Below, in pieces: positions 1-6,852 of a stretch of 6,852 bases of DNA. Each line of letters begins with the position of its first letter. Positions within the stretch are counted from its first letter, which is position 1. Below the pieces are notes generated by a model. The model had not been told where the DNA came from and ran no database searches. It saw only the letters and a program-made list of their open reading frames with translations. Where the stretch lies: positions 1-6,852 of the forward strand of contig JAFVZE010000139.1 in NCBI GenBank assembly GCA_017508315.1, in the 5' to 3' direction. Source of the stretch: Kiritimatiellia bacterium. GTDB lineage: Bacteria > Verrucomicrobiota > Kiritimatiellia > RFP12 > UBA1067. Position numbers and translations under genes: made by a program.

Positions 1-1
1 A

Positions 2-2221
2 TGCGATTGCCGTTCGCGGGAGAAGTTCATCGAGGTCACGGCAGCGCTTTCCGGCGCGTCGGCGTCGGCTGCCGCGGAAGGAATAAACGGAGAGTTCAGG
101 CTCGTCTCCGCGGACGGATCGCAGGTTCTTTCGAGAAGCGCGGCGAGAGCGGCCGCGGCGATGGCGAAGGGACGACTCGAACTGCCGGAACTGCCGGCGG
201 GGGATTATTTTGTGGAGGCGGAATTCGGCGGTGTGAAAGGGCGCAGGAAATTCAGGATGCCGGATCTTTCGTCGCTCGGGCGCAAAGTCGGGCTTGACCG
301 CTCGGTGCCGCCGCCGTGGACGGAGATCGCGCGTTCGGGGGAGCGGTCCTGGCGGGTCCTTGACCGGGAGTACGCCTTTACGGACGGGCCGTTCCCCTCG
401 CGCATCGTTTCGCGCGGCAGCGCAATGTTCGCGGACGCGCCCGAGCTGACGCTGGACGGCCGGGCGGTCAGGTGGTCCCGCTTCAGGGTGACGGAGGAGC
501 GCGGCGATGTCGTCAGATTCTCCGGCCGCGGAGAGTGCGGGAATTTCGAATTCGGCTGGAAGGGCGAGCTGTGGTTCGACGGGATGTACCTGCTGCACCT
601 CGGGATGAAGGGACCGGGAACGGTCGATTCGCTGGAGCTCGGCTATTCGGTTCCGGAGGAATTCGCGCGCTATGTCTTCAAGCAGGGCTACCGCGATTCG
701 CTGTTCAAATGGCGCGGCGGCCGCATCGGCAAGATTTTCGATCCCAAGCGCCATCCCGAAAATTCGCTGCACTGGACGAGCGGAATCGAAAAGGGGCTCG
801 CCTTCGGCTGCGTTTCCGACGCTAACTGGAGAAACCGCCCGGAAGAGGAGAATGTCGTTTTCGAACGCAAAGACGGCAAGGTCGCGCTCTCGGCGAAGAT
901 CATCTCCGTGAAGAGTGAAGTCAAAAAACCGCTGGACTGGAAATTCGTTTTTCAGGGGACGCCGTCGCGGCGGGCGGAAGCGGAGTGGCGCGCCGTCAAC
1001 ATCAACGGCTATTTCACGCCCACCATGCAGAACCGCCAGTTCGGCGGCTACGGCGAGATGGCTTTCGCCGACAGGCGGCGCTTCGACCGCTGGACCACGC
1101 CGAGCAGCATGAAGTTCCGCTGGCCGGACCTGTATCTTGCGGAAAGCGCGAAGCCGGCGAAATCGAAATGGAAGAGCGCTTCGCATCTGCCTTTCAAGTC
1201 GCTCGCCTACTGCATGCCGATGCATATCGGCACCAACGAGCCGGAGTACGATTACTTCTTTCATGACGCGGTGAAACTCCCGTCGCTCACCTGGAGTTTC
1301 AAGGAGGACGGAGTCGCCCAGAGCCTCTACTGCGTGTGCGATTCGCGCATCTGGGACATCCAGCTGTCCAACCTTGAGTGGTTCCTGAAAAATTCCAGAC
1401 CGCTCATGGGCGTTTACAACGACTGCGCCCACGTCAAGTTCTGCGAGAACGAACGGCACGGACACGGCGGGCTCGACGCGTTCGGCAAAAGCTTTTCGTC
1501 GCTGTGCTGGCTTGAACAGCGCGAGTTTTTCCTGCGCGAATACCGGCTCATGAAGAAATACGGACGCAACATGCGCAACCACTGCCCGTCGGCCGACTTC
1601 GTGCCGTTCGTCATGAGTTTCTGCGACGAGGTCTGGACGGGCGAGGAGTTCCACGCCACCGTTCTCGAATCGCTGGAATGCTACAGCGAACTGGTGGCGA
1701 AAGAATCGTGGCAGGCCGCGTTCAACACGACGATCCGCGGCGTGCCGTTCCATCTCCTTTCGCAGTACGGCCGGGCCGCCGGCGCGATGGGGGGCGGAGA
1801 GGCGGTGAAGCGCAAGTTCAACGGGGATCCGGAGTGGGCGGAGCGCACGCTCGCCGTCTGTCTCGTCCACGATGTGCCGGTTTCCGCCGGGTGGATCGAC
1901 GCGAAGACGGTTGACCGCTGGTGGGTGATCAAAGAAAAGCTCGAACTGTGGAACGCGAAGTTCACCGGCTACTGGTTCGACGGCGCGGCGAAAGGATTCT
2001 CCGAGGGGCTCCTGTCCAGCCGCTACGAGCTGCCGCCTTCCGCGCCGTACCGTCAGCTTGTCGTCGTCTCCAATTTTTCGCGCGCGGATACCGCGCTCGG
2101 CGCCGGAGAACTTCCCGGCGGGGCGGTGCGCGAACTCTGGAGCGCTCGCGACCTTTCGCCCGCGGATATCGGGACGCTGGTCGTGCCGGCCAAAAAATTC
2201 GTGCTCTTGGGGGTGAAATGA
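2..2221 (+). CDS. DUF6067-type glycoside hydrolase-like protein, 5'-partial
   Basis: Reading frame is open from base 2 to the TGA at 2219-2221 (739 visible residues). The first in-frame ATG (161) is not the start: coding-like sequence continues upstream of it, so the true start lies outside the window and any signal peptide cannot be seen. Visible residues 1-100 are beta-rich and partly Ala-rich (LPAGDYFVEAEF near 64). PPPWTEI (103-109) opens the large beta-sandwich seen in DUF6067 proteins, with the HWTSGIEKGLAFGCVSDANW segment (257-276) and FVFQGTP (315-321), which resemble the family's W-G-N-E-x-G-L / E-S-D-x-N-W and F-x-L-Q-A-T-P signatures. The barrel-like part follows: GVYNDCAH (Asp 474), a conserved-looking WTGEEF (Glu 548/549), LVHD (about 622) and YWFDG (657). 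These acidic residues are candidate catalytic residues by position only. Many such proteins are annotated as glycoside hydrolases without known substrate. The barrel is unusually rich in cysteine. Family call is good; enzyme specificity is unknown. It probably shares an operon with the downstream gene. Confidence 0.8.
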   Translation, partial: CDCRSREKFIEVTAALSGASASAAAEGINGEFRLVSADGSQVLSRSAARAAAAMAKGRLELPELPAGDYFVEAEFGGVKGRRKFRMPDLSSLGRKVGLDRSVPPPWTEIARSGERSWRVLDREYAFTDGPFPSRIVSRGSAMFADAPELTLDGRAVRWSRFRVTEERGDVVRFSGRGECGNFEFGWKGELWFDGMYLLHLGMKGPGTVDSLELGYSVPEEFARYVFKQGYRDSLFKWRGGRIGKIFDPKRHPENSLHWTSGIEKGLAFGCVSDANWRNRPEEENVVFERKDGKVALSAKIISVKSEVKKPLDWKFVFQGTPSRRAEAEWRAVNINGYFTPTMQNRQFGGYGEMAFADRRRFDRWTTPSSMKFRWPDLYLAESAKPAKSKWKSASHLPFKSLAYCMPMHIGTNEPEYDYFFHDAVKLPSLTWSFKEDGVAQSLYCVCDSRIWDIQLSNLEWFLKNSRPLMGVYNDCAHVKFCENERHGHGGLDAFGKSFSSLCWLEQREFFLREYRLMKKYGRNMRNHCPSADFVPFVMSFCDEVWTGEEFHATVLESLECYSELVAKESWQAAFNTTIRGVPFHLLSQYGRAAGAMGGGEAVKRKFNGDPEWAERTLAVCLVHDVPVSAGWIDAKTVDRWWVIKEKLELWNAKFTGYWFDGAAKGFSEGLLSSRYELPPSAPYRQLVVVSNFSRADTALGAGELPGGAVRELWSARDLSPADIGTLVVPAKKFVLLGVK
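2209..2216 (+). promoter_or_regulatory. Strong Shine-Dalgarno-like site inside the 3' end of the upstream gene
   Basis: GGGGGTGA matches the extended anti-SD complement GGAGGTGA with a single A-to-G change that still allows a G:U pair. The GGGGG core ends 7 bases before the ATG at 2221 and only 4 bases before the ATG at 2218, so it favours 2221. It is about 40 bases from the ATG of the next large gene (2255), too far to serve that start directly. The bases just before 2255 contain no comparable purine-rich site. Confidence 0.55.
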
Positions 2222-2244
2222 TGAAACTGCCGACGATAAAATAA
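2221..2244 (+). CDS. Seven-codon mini-ORF (possible leader or translational coupler)
   Basis: This ORF reads MKLPTIK and stops at TAA 2242-2244. An alternative ATG three bases earlier (2218) gives MMKLPTIK and overlaps the upstream TGA as ATGA. It is preceded by the best ribosome-binding sequence in the junction and ends 10 bases before the ATG of the DUF5107 fusion gene, in a different frame from both neighbours. An in-frame TAA at 2249-2251 precedes the downstream ATG, so this peptide is not a frameshifted piece of the downstream signal peptide. It may let ribosomes leaving the first gene continue to the second by reinitiation. It could equally be chance, since a short ORF of this size carries no statistical coding signal. 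Confidence 0.3.
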   Translation: MKLPTIK

Positions 2245-2254
2245 GACGTAACTT

Positions 2255-5200
2255 ATGCTCAAACCCGCAAATATGATGTTTCTGTCGATCGCCGCCGCTT
2301 CGCTTTGTCTGCCTGCCGCGGCAGCCGTAAATGTGAGAGAAACGGTGCTGGAGATGCCGACTTACGGATTTTCGGACCCGGATCCGGTTCCGGACCGCGA
2401 TTCAAGGCGCTATCCGTATTTCAGTTTCGACGGTTCGGCGCATCGGGCATCCGTGCGCCGCTGGAAGGCCGTGATTCTTGAGAACGACCGCATCAAGGTG
2501 ACGGTGCTGCCGGAGATAGGCGGCAAGATATGGGGGGCGTCCGACAAAGTGACCGGGCGGGATTTCATCTATTACAACCATGTGGTCAAATTCCGCAACA
2601 TCGCTTCCCGAGGTCCCTGGACGTCGGGCGGAATAGAGTTCAACTACGGGCTTATCGGACATTCCATGTCCACCTCCACTCCGGTCGACTGGTGCATCCG
2701 GACCAACAATGATTCGTCCGTCAGTTATTTCTGTTCCAATCAGGAGCTGATTCTCGGTACGATCTGGCAGGTCGAAGTCAATCTGCGCGACGGAGATGAT
2801 TTCTTCACCACCAGAACATTGTGGTCGAACTCCTCCAACGAGCCTTCGCCGTATTATCAGTGGATGAACGCGGCTTTCTCCACCCGCGGCGATCCGGAGC
2901 TGTGTTTTCCGGGAGATTTCGAAATCGGGCATCAGGGGGACGCTCATCCATGGCCGGAGAAGGACTCACGCGCCGTCAACTTCGTCAACCGCAACGACTT
3001 CGGCGGCAATAAGAGTTATCATATCGTCGGGGGAGACGCGAGAGTCTTCGGCGTATGGTGGCGCGATTGGAATTTCGGCGCGTACCATTCGAACGCCTTC
3101 GGCGAGAAATACGGGCGGAAGGTCTGGATGTGGGCGCTGTCCCGCGAAGGGGAGATATGGGAGGATCTTCTTACCGATGATGACGGGCAGTATATGGAAC
3201 TGCAGTCCGGACGCGCCTTCAATCAGCCGCGTCTCATGACCTACCGGACGCCGTTCAAGCATCCTGTGTTCGCTCCCGGCGCGGTCGACCGCTTCGAGGA
3301 ACGATGGGGAGTCGCCCGGAACAGGGCCGATTTCGATTCCCTTTGCGGCGCGAAAGCGGACGTCGATCGTCCGAAGCGCGCTCCTTCCGACTTTAACTGG
3401 GATACCGCCTACGGGAATTATGTCCGCGGCGAACAGGCTCTCGGAGAGCGCGATGACGATACGGCGGATGAATATCTCCGCAAGGCGTTGGCAAAAGAGC
3501 CTTGTCTCGCGCCTGCGCTCAATTCGCTTGCGCAGCTTTCGTTCCGCCGCGGCAGGATGGACGAGGCTTCGCGTCTTGCCGAAAAGGCGCTTGCGATAAA
3601 TGTTTATGATCCCGCCGCCAACTATCGTTCCGGCCGGATCGCCGCGTTGCGCGGGGATGACATGAAGGCGCTTGAGCGCTTCGGCCTTGCGGCGTATTCT
3701 CCCGAATTCCGCACTGCCGCAGGAGTTGAGACGGTCAAAGCCCATCTTCGCCTCGGCGATTTGAAGGAGGCTTTGCGCATGGCGGAGAAAGCCTCCGAAT
3801 CGTGCGCCCGGAGCATCGATGCGATCGCGCTCAAATCGCTGGCGTACCGCCTGAACGCCGAACCCGGCAGGGCGCGCGGTGAGATTTCCCGCGGACTTGA
3901 ACTCTGGCCGCTTGCGCACCAGCTCCGCTGCGAGGCGTATTTCAACGGAATGATGGACAAGGCGGAGTTTAAAAACGGAGTCCGGAACGAATTTCCGCAG
4001 GAGACCTTTCTGGAACTCGGCTACCGGTATCTGTCGTGCGGCCGCACAGCGGAGGCTAAAGAGCTTTTCGCGATGAGCGGGTCGTTTCTCGGAGATCTTG
4101 CGCTCGCCAGGCTTGAAGGCGATGTCGCCGCGCTCGGTCGTCTTGCGGCGAAAAGCGTTCGTTTTGCGCATCCTTTCAGAGAAGAATCCGTTCGGGATGT
4201 CGACTGGGCGATGGCGCATTCGGAATCGTGGAAATTCCGTTATCTGCGGGCTGTCGTTGCCGCTGTCCGCGGAGACGGGCGGAAAGCGCAGACGCTTCTG
4301 GAAGGGACTGGAGGTGCCGACGATGCGGTGTTCTATCTCTTCCGTTCGCGGCTGTGCGGCGATTTTACGCGCAAGGCCGCCGATCTCGACCGTGCCGCCG
4401 CGCTCGGCGATTCATGGCGCGTCGGGAAAGCGAAAATGGATCTTTACGCCGGAAACGGCGACTGGAGTTCGGTAAAGAGGATCGGCGAGGATTATATGGC
4501 GCGCTGGCCGCGGTGCAATGCGCTCGAGATTCTTTACGCCAAAGCGCTCGTGGCGCTGAAAGAATACCGCCCGTGCCTCGAATTCCTCAAAGGTGTGAAC
4601 ATTCTGCCTTCGGAATTCGGCAACAACGCGACGGACAGCTGGCACGCCAGCCAGGAAGCGCTCGGGCTTGAGCTTACGTGGCCCGAGAATCTCGGAAAAG
4701 GCCGGCCGTACGCGAAAACGAACGATTTCGACACCGCTTCGGCGTGGGTGACGGGAGTCAGGTTCGCGATGGGGGCAAACCGCGACCGCAAGACTCCTCC
4801 GCCGAGGCTTGCGGTGCGTTTCCGGAAGGCGGACGGCGGCGTAAAGTCGTACAGCCTCGGGAAAATCATTTTCAAGAACCGCCATTATCTTCAGCGGCGT
4901 TTCACCGCGCAGGAGTTGAAGGAGCTTAAAGGCGCGCAGTGTCTCGGCTTCGCTTTTGAAGGATTGAGCGATGAGGACAAGGGGATTTCCTTTTCCGAAG
5001 CGCGGCTTTTCAAAGAGCGGCTTTCCCCGATCGATGTTCCGCGCCGGGCCAAGCGCAATCTGACGCCGCTTAAAAATCAGGATCTCGGCAACAATACCGG
5101 CGAGGGCATTCTGCCGTTTCCGGTCCGCGAGAAGACAGTGCAGCCGATTGCGGCGTCGGCCAAGGCTCCGCTTGCGGTGCTGCCGCGCTTTACCGCGACG

Positions 5201-6852
5201 ACGAAGGATCCCGCGCAGGCCGCTTACCTTGAGGTCGTCGAACGCCGCGAAGGAAGAGTGCTGGTCGTCGATCTTTCCGCGCCGGCCGGGAAGGTGACCG
5301 AGATCAACCTCGGCAGGGCGGACGAGGCTGAGCACGTCAAATGGATACAGGTCCCGTATCTTTCCAGGTACGGCGACGTGGAACTTTTAAAGGGCGGTCT
5401 TTTCAGATCGGCGTTCGTCGACTGGTACCGTTCAAACGCATCGGAGGTGCAGCAGGATAAAAACGACCGGACGGTGACGCTCAGGTATCTTCCGAAAACC
5501 GACGGCACGTACAATCCCGTCTGCGAGCGCATCGTAATCACGCTTTCCGACGAGTTCGCCGATGTTCTGCCGGAGATTCCCAACCCGGCATCTCCGCACA
5601 AGAAATTGGTAGGCGAGCGGCTGTGGCGCTCGCACGCGGCGTCTAATCGCGCCCGCGACCGGGCTTTCTGGCGTCTGATGCACTCAAACGGAATCCGCAA
5701 AGTGTGCGTTATGGATCATGAGACCATGTGGCGAGACGGCGGCGAAGCGTTCACCATGGTGACCGAGGCGGCGCCCGGACGCGGCGGCGACGAGGTGCAG
5801 AAGGCGTTTACGCGGTTCATGAACGACGAACTCGGGTATGTATACGGTCCGTACAACAATTACGCCGACTATCAGCCGAACAACGGACGGTGGTGGGACG
5901 TGGATCGCGTCATGCGCAAGGGCGACCTGTCGCTGACGGAGGCGTGGATGCGCAGCTACACGCCCAAGCCGACGCTTATTCTGCCGATATGCGAAAAGGT
6001 GGTTTCCGAGGCCCAGAAAAAGTTCGGCTTCAGGGGGGCGTATTGCGATGTTCATACCGCAATCACTCCGTGGTACCGCGTCGATTACGATGCGCGCATG
6101 CCCGGCGCCGGGACCTTTTCGCAGAATTTCTACGCCTGGGGCGAGCTGCTGCTTATGCAGCGCCGGCTCTGGCAGGGACCGGTCTGGAGCGAGGGCGGAG
6201 TGCAGTTTTTGTATGCCGGGCTCACGGACGGCAATTACGCTCAGGATCAGACCTATGATTTCACCTCCCGGCCGTGGTTGCTGGATTTCGATCTCCTGAA
6301 GATCCATCCGCTTGAATGCAATTTCGGCATGGGTTCGCTTTCGATGTTTTCGCGTTCGAAGACCCGGGAAGAAGCGGCTTTTTATCTTCCCCACATACCC
6401 GAAGGGCGCGACCGGATCGTCGATTCGTTTCTTGCCGCGACGCTCGCCTTCGGACATTGCGGGCTTCTGCTCGCCGACTGGTGCTGGAAGCCGGCGAAGA
6501 TGTTCGGACCTGCATATTGCGGCGCGAGCGAAGAGACTTTTGAGGAAGGGCTTAAAATCGCCAAGCGCAGTTATTTCATGGTTCAGGCGATAGCCGCGAG
6601 ATATACGCAGGAGACGGTTGAAGACATCCGGTATCTGGACGGGGACGGGAAATGGAGGAAGACATCGGAGGCGCTCATCAACGGCGCGATCGATCGCCGG
6701 CAGGTGTACATGAAGTATTCGGGCGGAGTGCATGTCGTTGTCAACGGCAATGTCAAGGAACGTCTGACCGCAACGGTAAAAGGGAGCGGGATCGATCTTC
6801 CCTCCTACGGTTACCGCTGCTGGACGGATGACGGCGATGTGTTTGTCGTTTC
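2255..6852 (+). CDS. Exported DUF5107-TPR protein fused to a GH101-like hydrolase module, 3'-partial
   Basis: One frame runs without a stop from ATG 2255 to the window end (1532 residues visible). The in-frame TAA at 2249-2251 makes 2255 the most upstream possible ATG; 2273 and 2276 are alternatives. Residues 1-24 look like a Sec signal peptide (hydrophobic FLSIAAASLCLP, then AAAA, likely cut near 24/25); the Cys is not in a good lipobox. Residues ~30-345 are a DUF5107 domain: LPEIGGKIWGA (85-95), YYNHVVKFRN (106-115), GPWTSGGIEFNYGLIGH (120-136), WMWALSR (291-297), LLTDDDGQYMELQSGRAFNQ (305-324) and FKHPVFAP (334-341). Residues ~381-800 are helical; about four TPRs are clear up to 520, later ones are degenerate. 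This pairing is usual for DUF5107 proteins, which normally end after it. Here beta-rich regions follow (825-905 and 985-1110), then a barrel-like hydrolase module (~1110-1480) with MDHE (1153-1156), YGPYNNYADY (1197-1206), YCDVHT (Asp 1265) and WSEGG (Glu 1313), and the start of a C-terminal beta domain. Spacing of Asp 1265 and Glu 1313 recalls the GH101/GH129 nucleophile and acid/base pair. The DUF5107 and TPR calls are firm; the hydrolase call is moderate. Substrate is unknown. Confidence 0.85.
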   Translation, partial: MLKPANMMFLSIAAASLCLPAAAAVNVRETVLEMPTYGFSDPDPVPDRDSRRYPYFSFDGSAHRASVRRWKAVILENDRIKVTVLPEIGGKIWGASDKVTGRDFIYYNHVVKFRNIASRGPWTSGGIEFNYGLIGHSMSTSTPVDWCIRTNNDSSVSYFCSNQELILGTIWQVEVNLRDGDDFFTTRTLWSNSSNEPSPYYQWMNAAFSTRGDPELCFPGDFEIGHQGDAHPWPEKDSRAVNFVNRNDFGGNKSYHIVGGDARVFGVWWRDWNFGAYHSNAFGEKYGRKVWMWALSREGEIWEDLLTDDDGQYMELQSGRAFNQPRLMTYRTPFKHPVFAPGAVDRFEERWGVARNRADFDSLCGAKADVDRPKRAPSDFNWDTAYGNYVRGEQALGERDDDTADEYLRKALAKEPCLAPALNSLAQLSFRRGRMDEASRLAEKALAINVYDPAANYRSGRIAALRGDDMKALERFGLAAYSPEFRTAAGVETVKAHLRLGDLKEALRMAEKASESCARSIDAIALKSLAYRLNAEPGRARGEISRGLELWPLAHQLRCEAYFNGMMDKAEFKNGVRNEFPQETFLELGYRYLSCGRTAEAKELFAMSGSFLGDLALARLEGDVAALGRLAAKSVRFAHPFREESVRDVDWAMAHSESWKFRYLRAVVAAVRGDGRKAQTLLEGTGGADDAVFYLFRSRLCGDFTRKAADLDRAAALGDSWRVGKAKMDLYAGNGDWSSVKRIGEDYMARWPRCNALEILYAKALVALKEYRPCLEFLKGVNILPSEFGNNATDSWHASQEALGLELTWPENLGKGRPYAKTNDFDTASAWVTGVRFAMGANRDRKTPPPRLAVRFRKADGGVKSYSLGKIIFKNRHYLQRRFTAQELKELKGAQCLGFAFEGLSDEDKGISFSEARLFKERLSPIDVPRRAKRNLTPLKNQDLGNNTGEGILPFPVREKTVQPIAASAKAPLAVLPRFTATTKDPAQAAYLEVVERREGRVLVVDLSAPAGKVTEINLGRADEAEHVKWIQVPYLSRYGDVELLKGGLFRSAFVDWYRSNASEVQQDKNDRTVTLRYLPKTDGTYNPVCERIVITLSDEFADVLPEIPNPASPHKKLVGERLWRSHAASNRARDRAFWRLMHSNGIRKVCVMDHETMWRDGGEAFTMVTEAAPGRGGDEVQKAFTRFMNDELGYVYGPYNNYADYQPNNGRWWDVDRVMRKGDLSLTEAWMRSYTPKPTLILPICEKVVSEAQKKFGFRGAYCDVHTAITPWYRVDYDARMPGAGTFSQNFYAWGELLLMQRRLWQGPVWSEGGVQFLYAGLTDGNYAQDQTYDFTSRPWLLDFDLLKIHPLECNFGMGSLSMFSRSKTREEAAFYLPHIPEGRDRIVDSFLAATLAFGHCGLLLADWCWKPAKMFGPAYCGASEETFEEGLKIAKRSYFMVQAIAARYTQETVEDIRYLDGDGKWRKTSEALINGAIDRRQVYMKYSGGVHVVVNGNVKERLTATVKGSGIDLPSYGYRCWTDDGDVFVV

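Noticed and set aside
161..163. ATG at 161 as the start of the first gene
   Set aside because: The frame is open and protein-like upstream to base 2 (EKFIEVTAALSG and NGEFRLVSADGS segments look like beta-strands of the same domain), and there is no signal peptide or SD site at 161.
1..297. A 98-codon frame at the very start of the window
   Set aside because: It overlaps the true frame of the DUF6067-like gene, and its translation is Arg/Gly-rich without any recognisable domain; it is a shadow frame.
2221..2290. Frameshift joining the MKLPTIK peptide to the downstream signal peptide
   Set aside because: An in-frame TAA at 2249-2251 precedes the ATG at 2255, and the sequence from 2255 already gives a complete signal peptide, so no frameshift is needed.
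2297..2326. Lipoprotein signal peptide in the DUF5107 fusion protein
   Set aside because: The only cysteine in the region (residue 18) is preceded by Ala-Ser-Leu rather than a Leu-Ala-Gly-like lipobox; an Ala-X-Ala signal peptidase I site just after it fits better.
2966..4219. Long minus-strand open frame (417 codons), with others on the same strand at 4412-5335 and 5684-6733
   Set aside because: They lie wholly opposite the DUF5107 fusion gene. The + strand carries recognisable DUF5107, TPR and hydrolase motifs there, while the minus-strand translations are Arg/Pro/Ala-rich with no family motif. High GC with a strong codon bias produces such antisense frames.
4098..4475. Overlapping + strand frames at 4098-4475, 4228-4671, 5728-6258 and 6312-6593
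   Set aside because: All lie inside the long fusion frame, in other phases, and their translations are Arg-rich without domain motifs.

Overview
The window is GC-rich and almost completely coding on the + strand. It holds two long genes in the same reading frame phase, separated by 33 bases. Both predicted proteins belong to carbohydrate-active families that are abundant in polysaccharide-degrading bacteria of the Planctomycetes-Verrucomicrobia-Lentisphaerae group. The style of the proteins (DUF6067-like glycoside hydrolase, DUF5107 plus TPR, GH101-like barrel) suggests a Victivallales/Lentisphaerae-type anaerobe. That assignment is an inference from family resemblance; there is no rRNA or marker gene here.

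Region 1 (start of window to 2221) is the 3' part of a gene for a large DUF6067-type glycoside hydrolase-like protein. It has a beta-rich N-terminal part, a large beta-sandwich and a TIM-barrel-like catalytic part. Its start lies upstream of the window.

Region 2 (about 2209 to 2254) is the junction. A strong Shine-Dalgarno-like sequence inside the end of gene 1 serves not the next big gene but a tiny ORF of 7 codons. The tiny ORF overlaps the stop of gene 1 and ends 10 bases before the ATG of gene 2. This may be a translational relay between the two large genes.

Region 3 (2255 to the end of the window) is one uninterrupted reading frame of 1532 codons that runs off the window. I translated it throughout and found no stop. 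It encodes an exported multidomain protein: signal peptide, DUF5107 domain, TPR solenoid, beta-rich spacer regions, then a glycoside hydrolase-like barrel with a GH101/GH129-like candidate nucleophile and acid/base pair, and the beginning of a C-terminal beta domain. The fusion of a DUF5107-TPR protein to a second, separate hydrolase-like module is the most unusual thing in the window.

The two genes are probably co-transcribed and likely act on the same glycan. The substrate cannot be read from the sequence. I found no RNA genes, mobile elements, CRISPR arrays, terminators or promoters.
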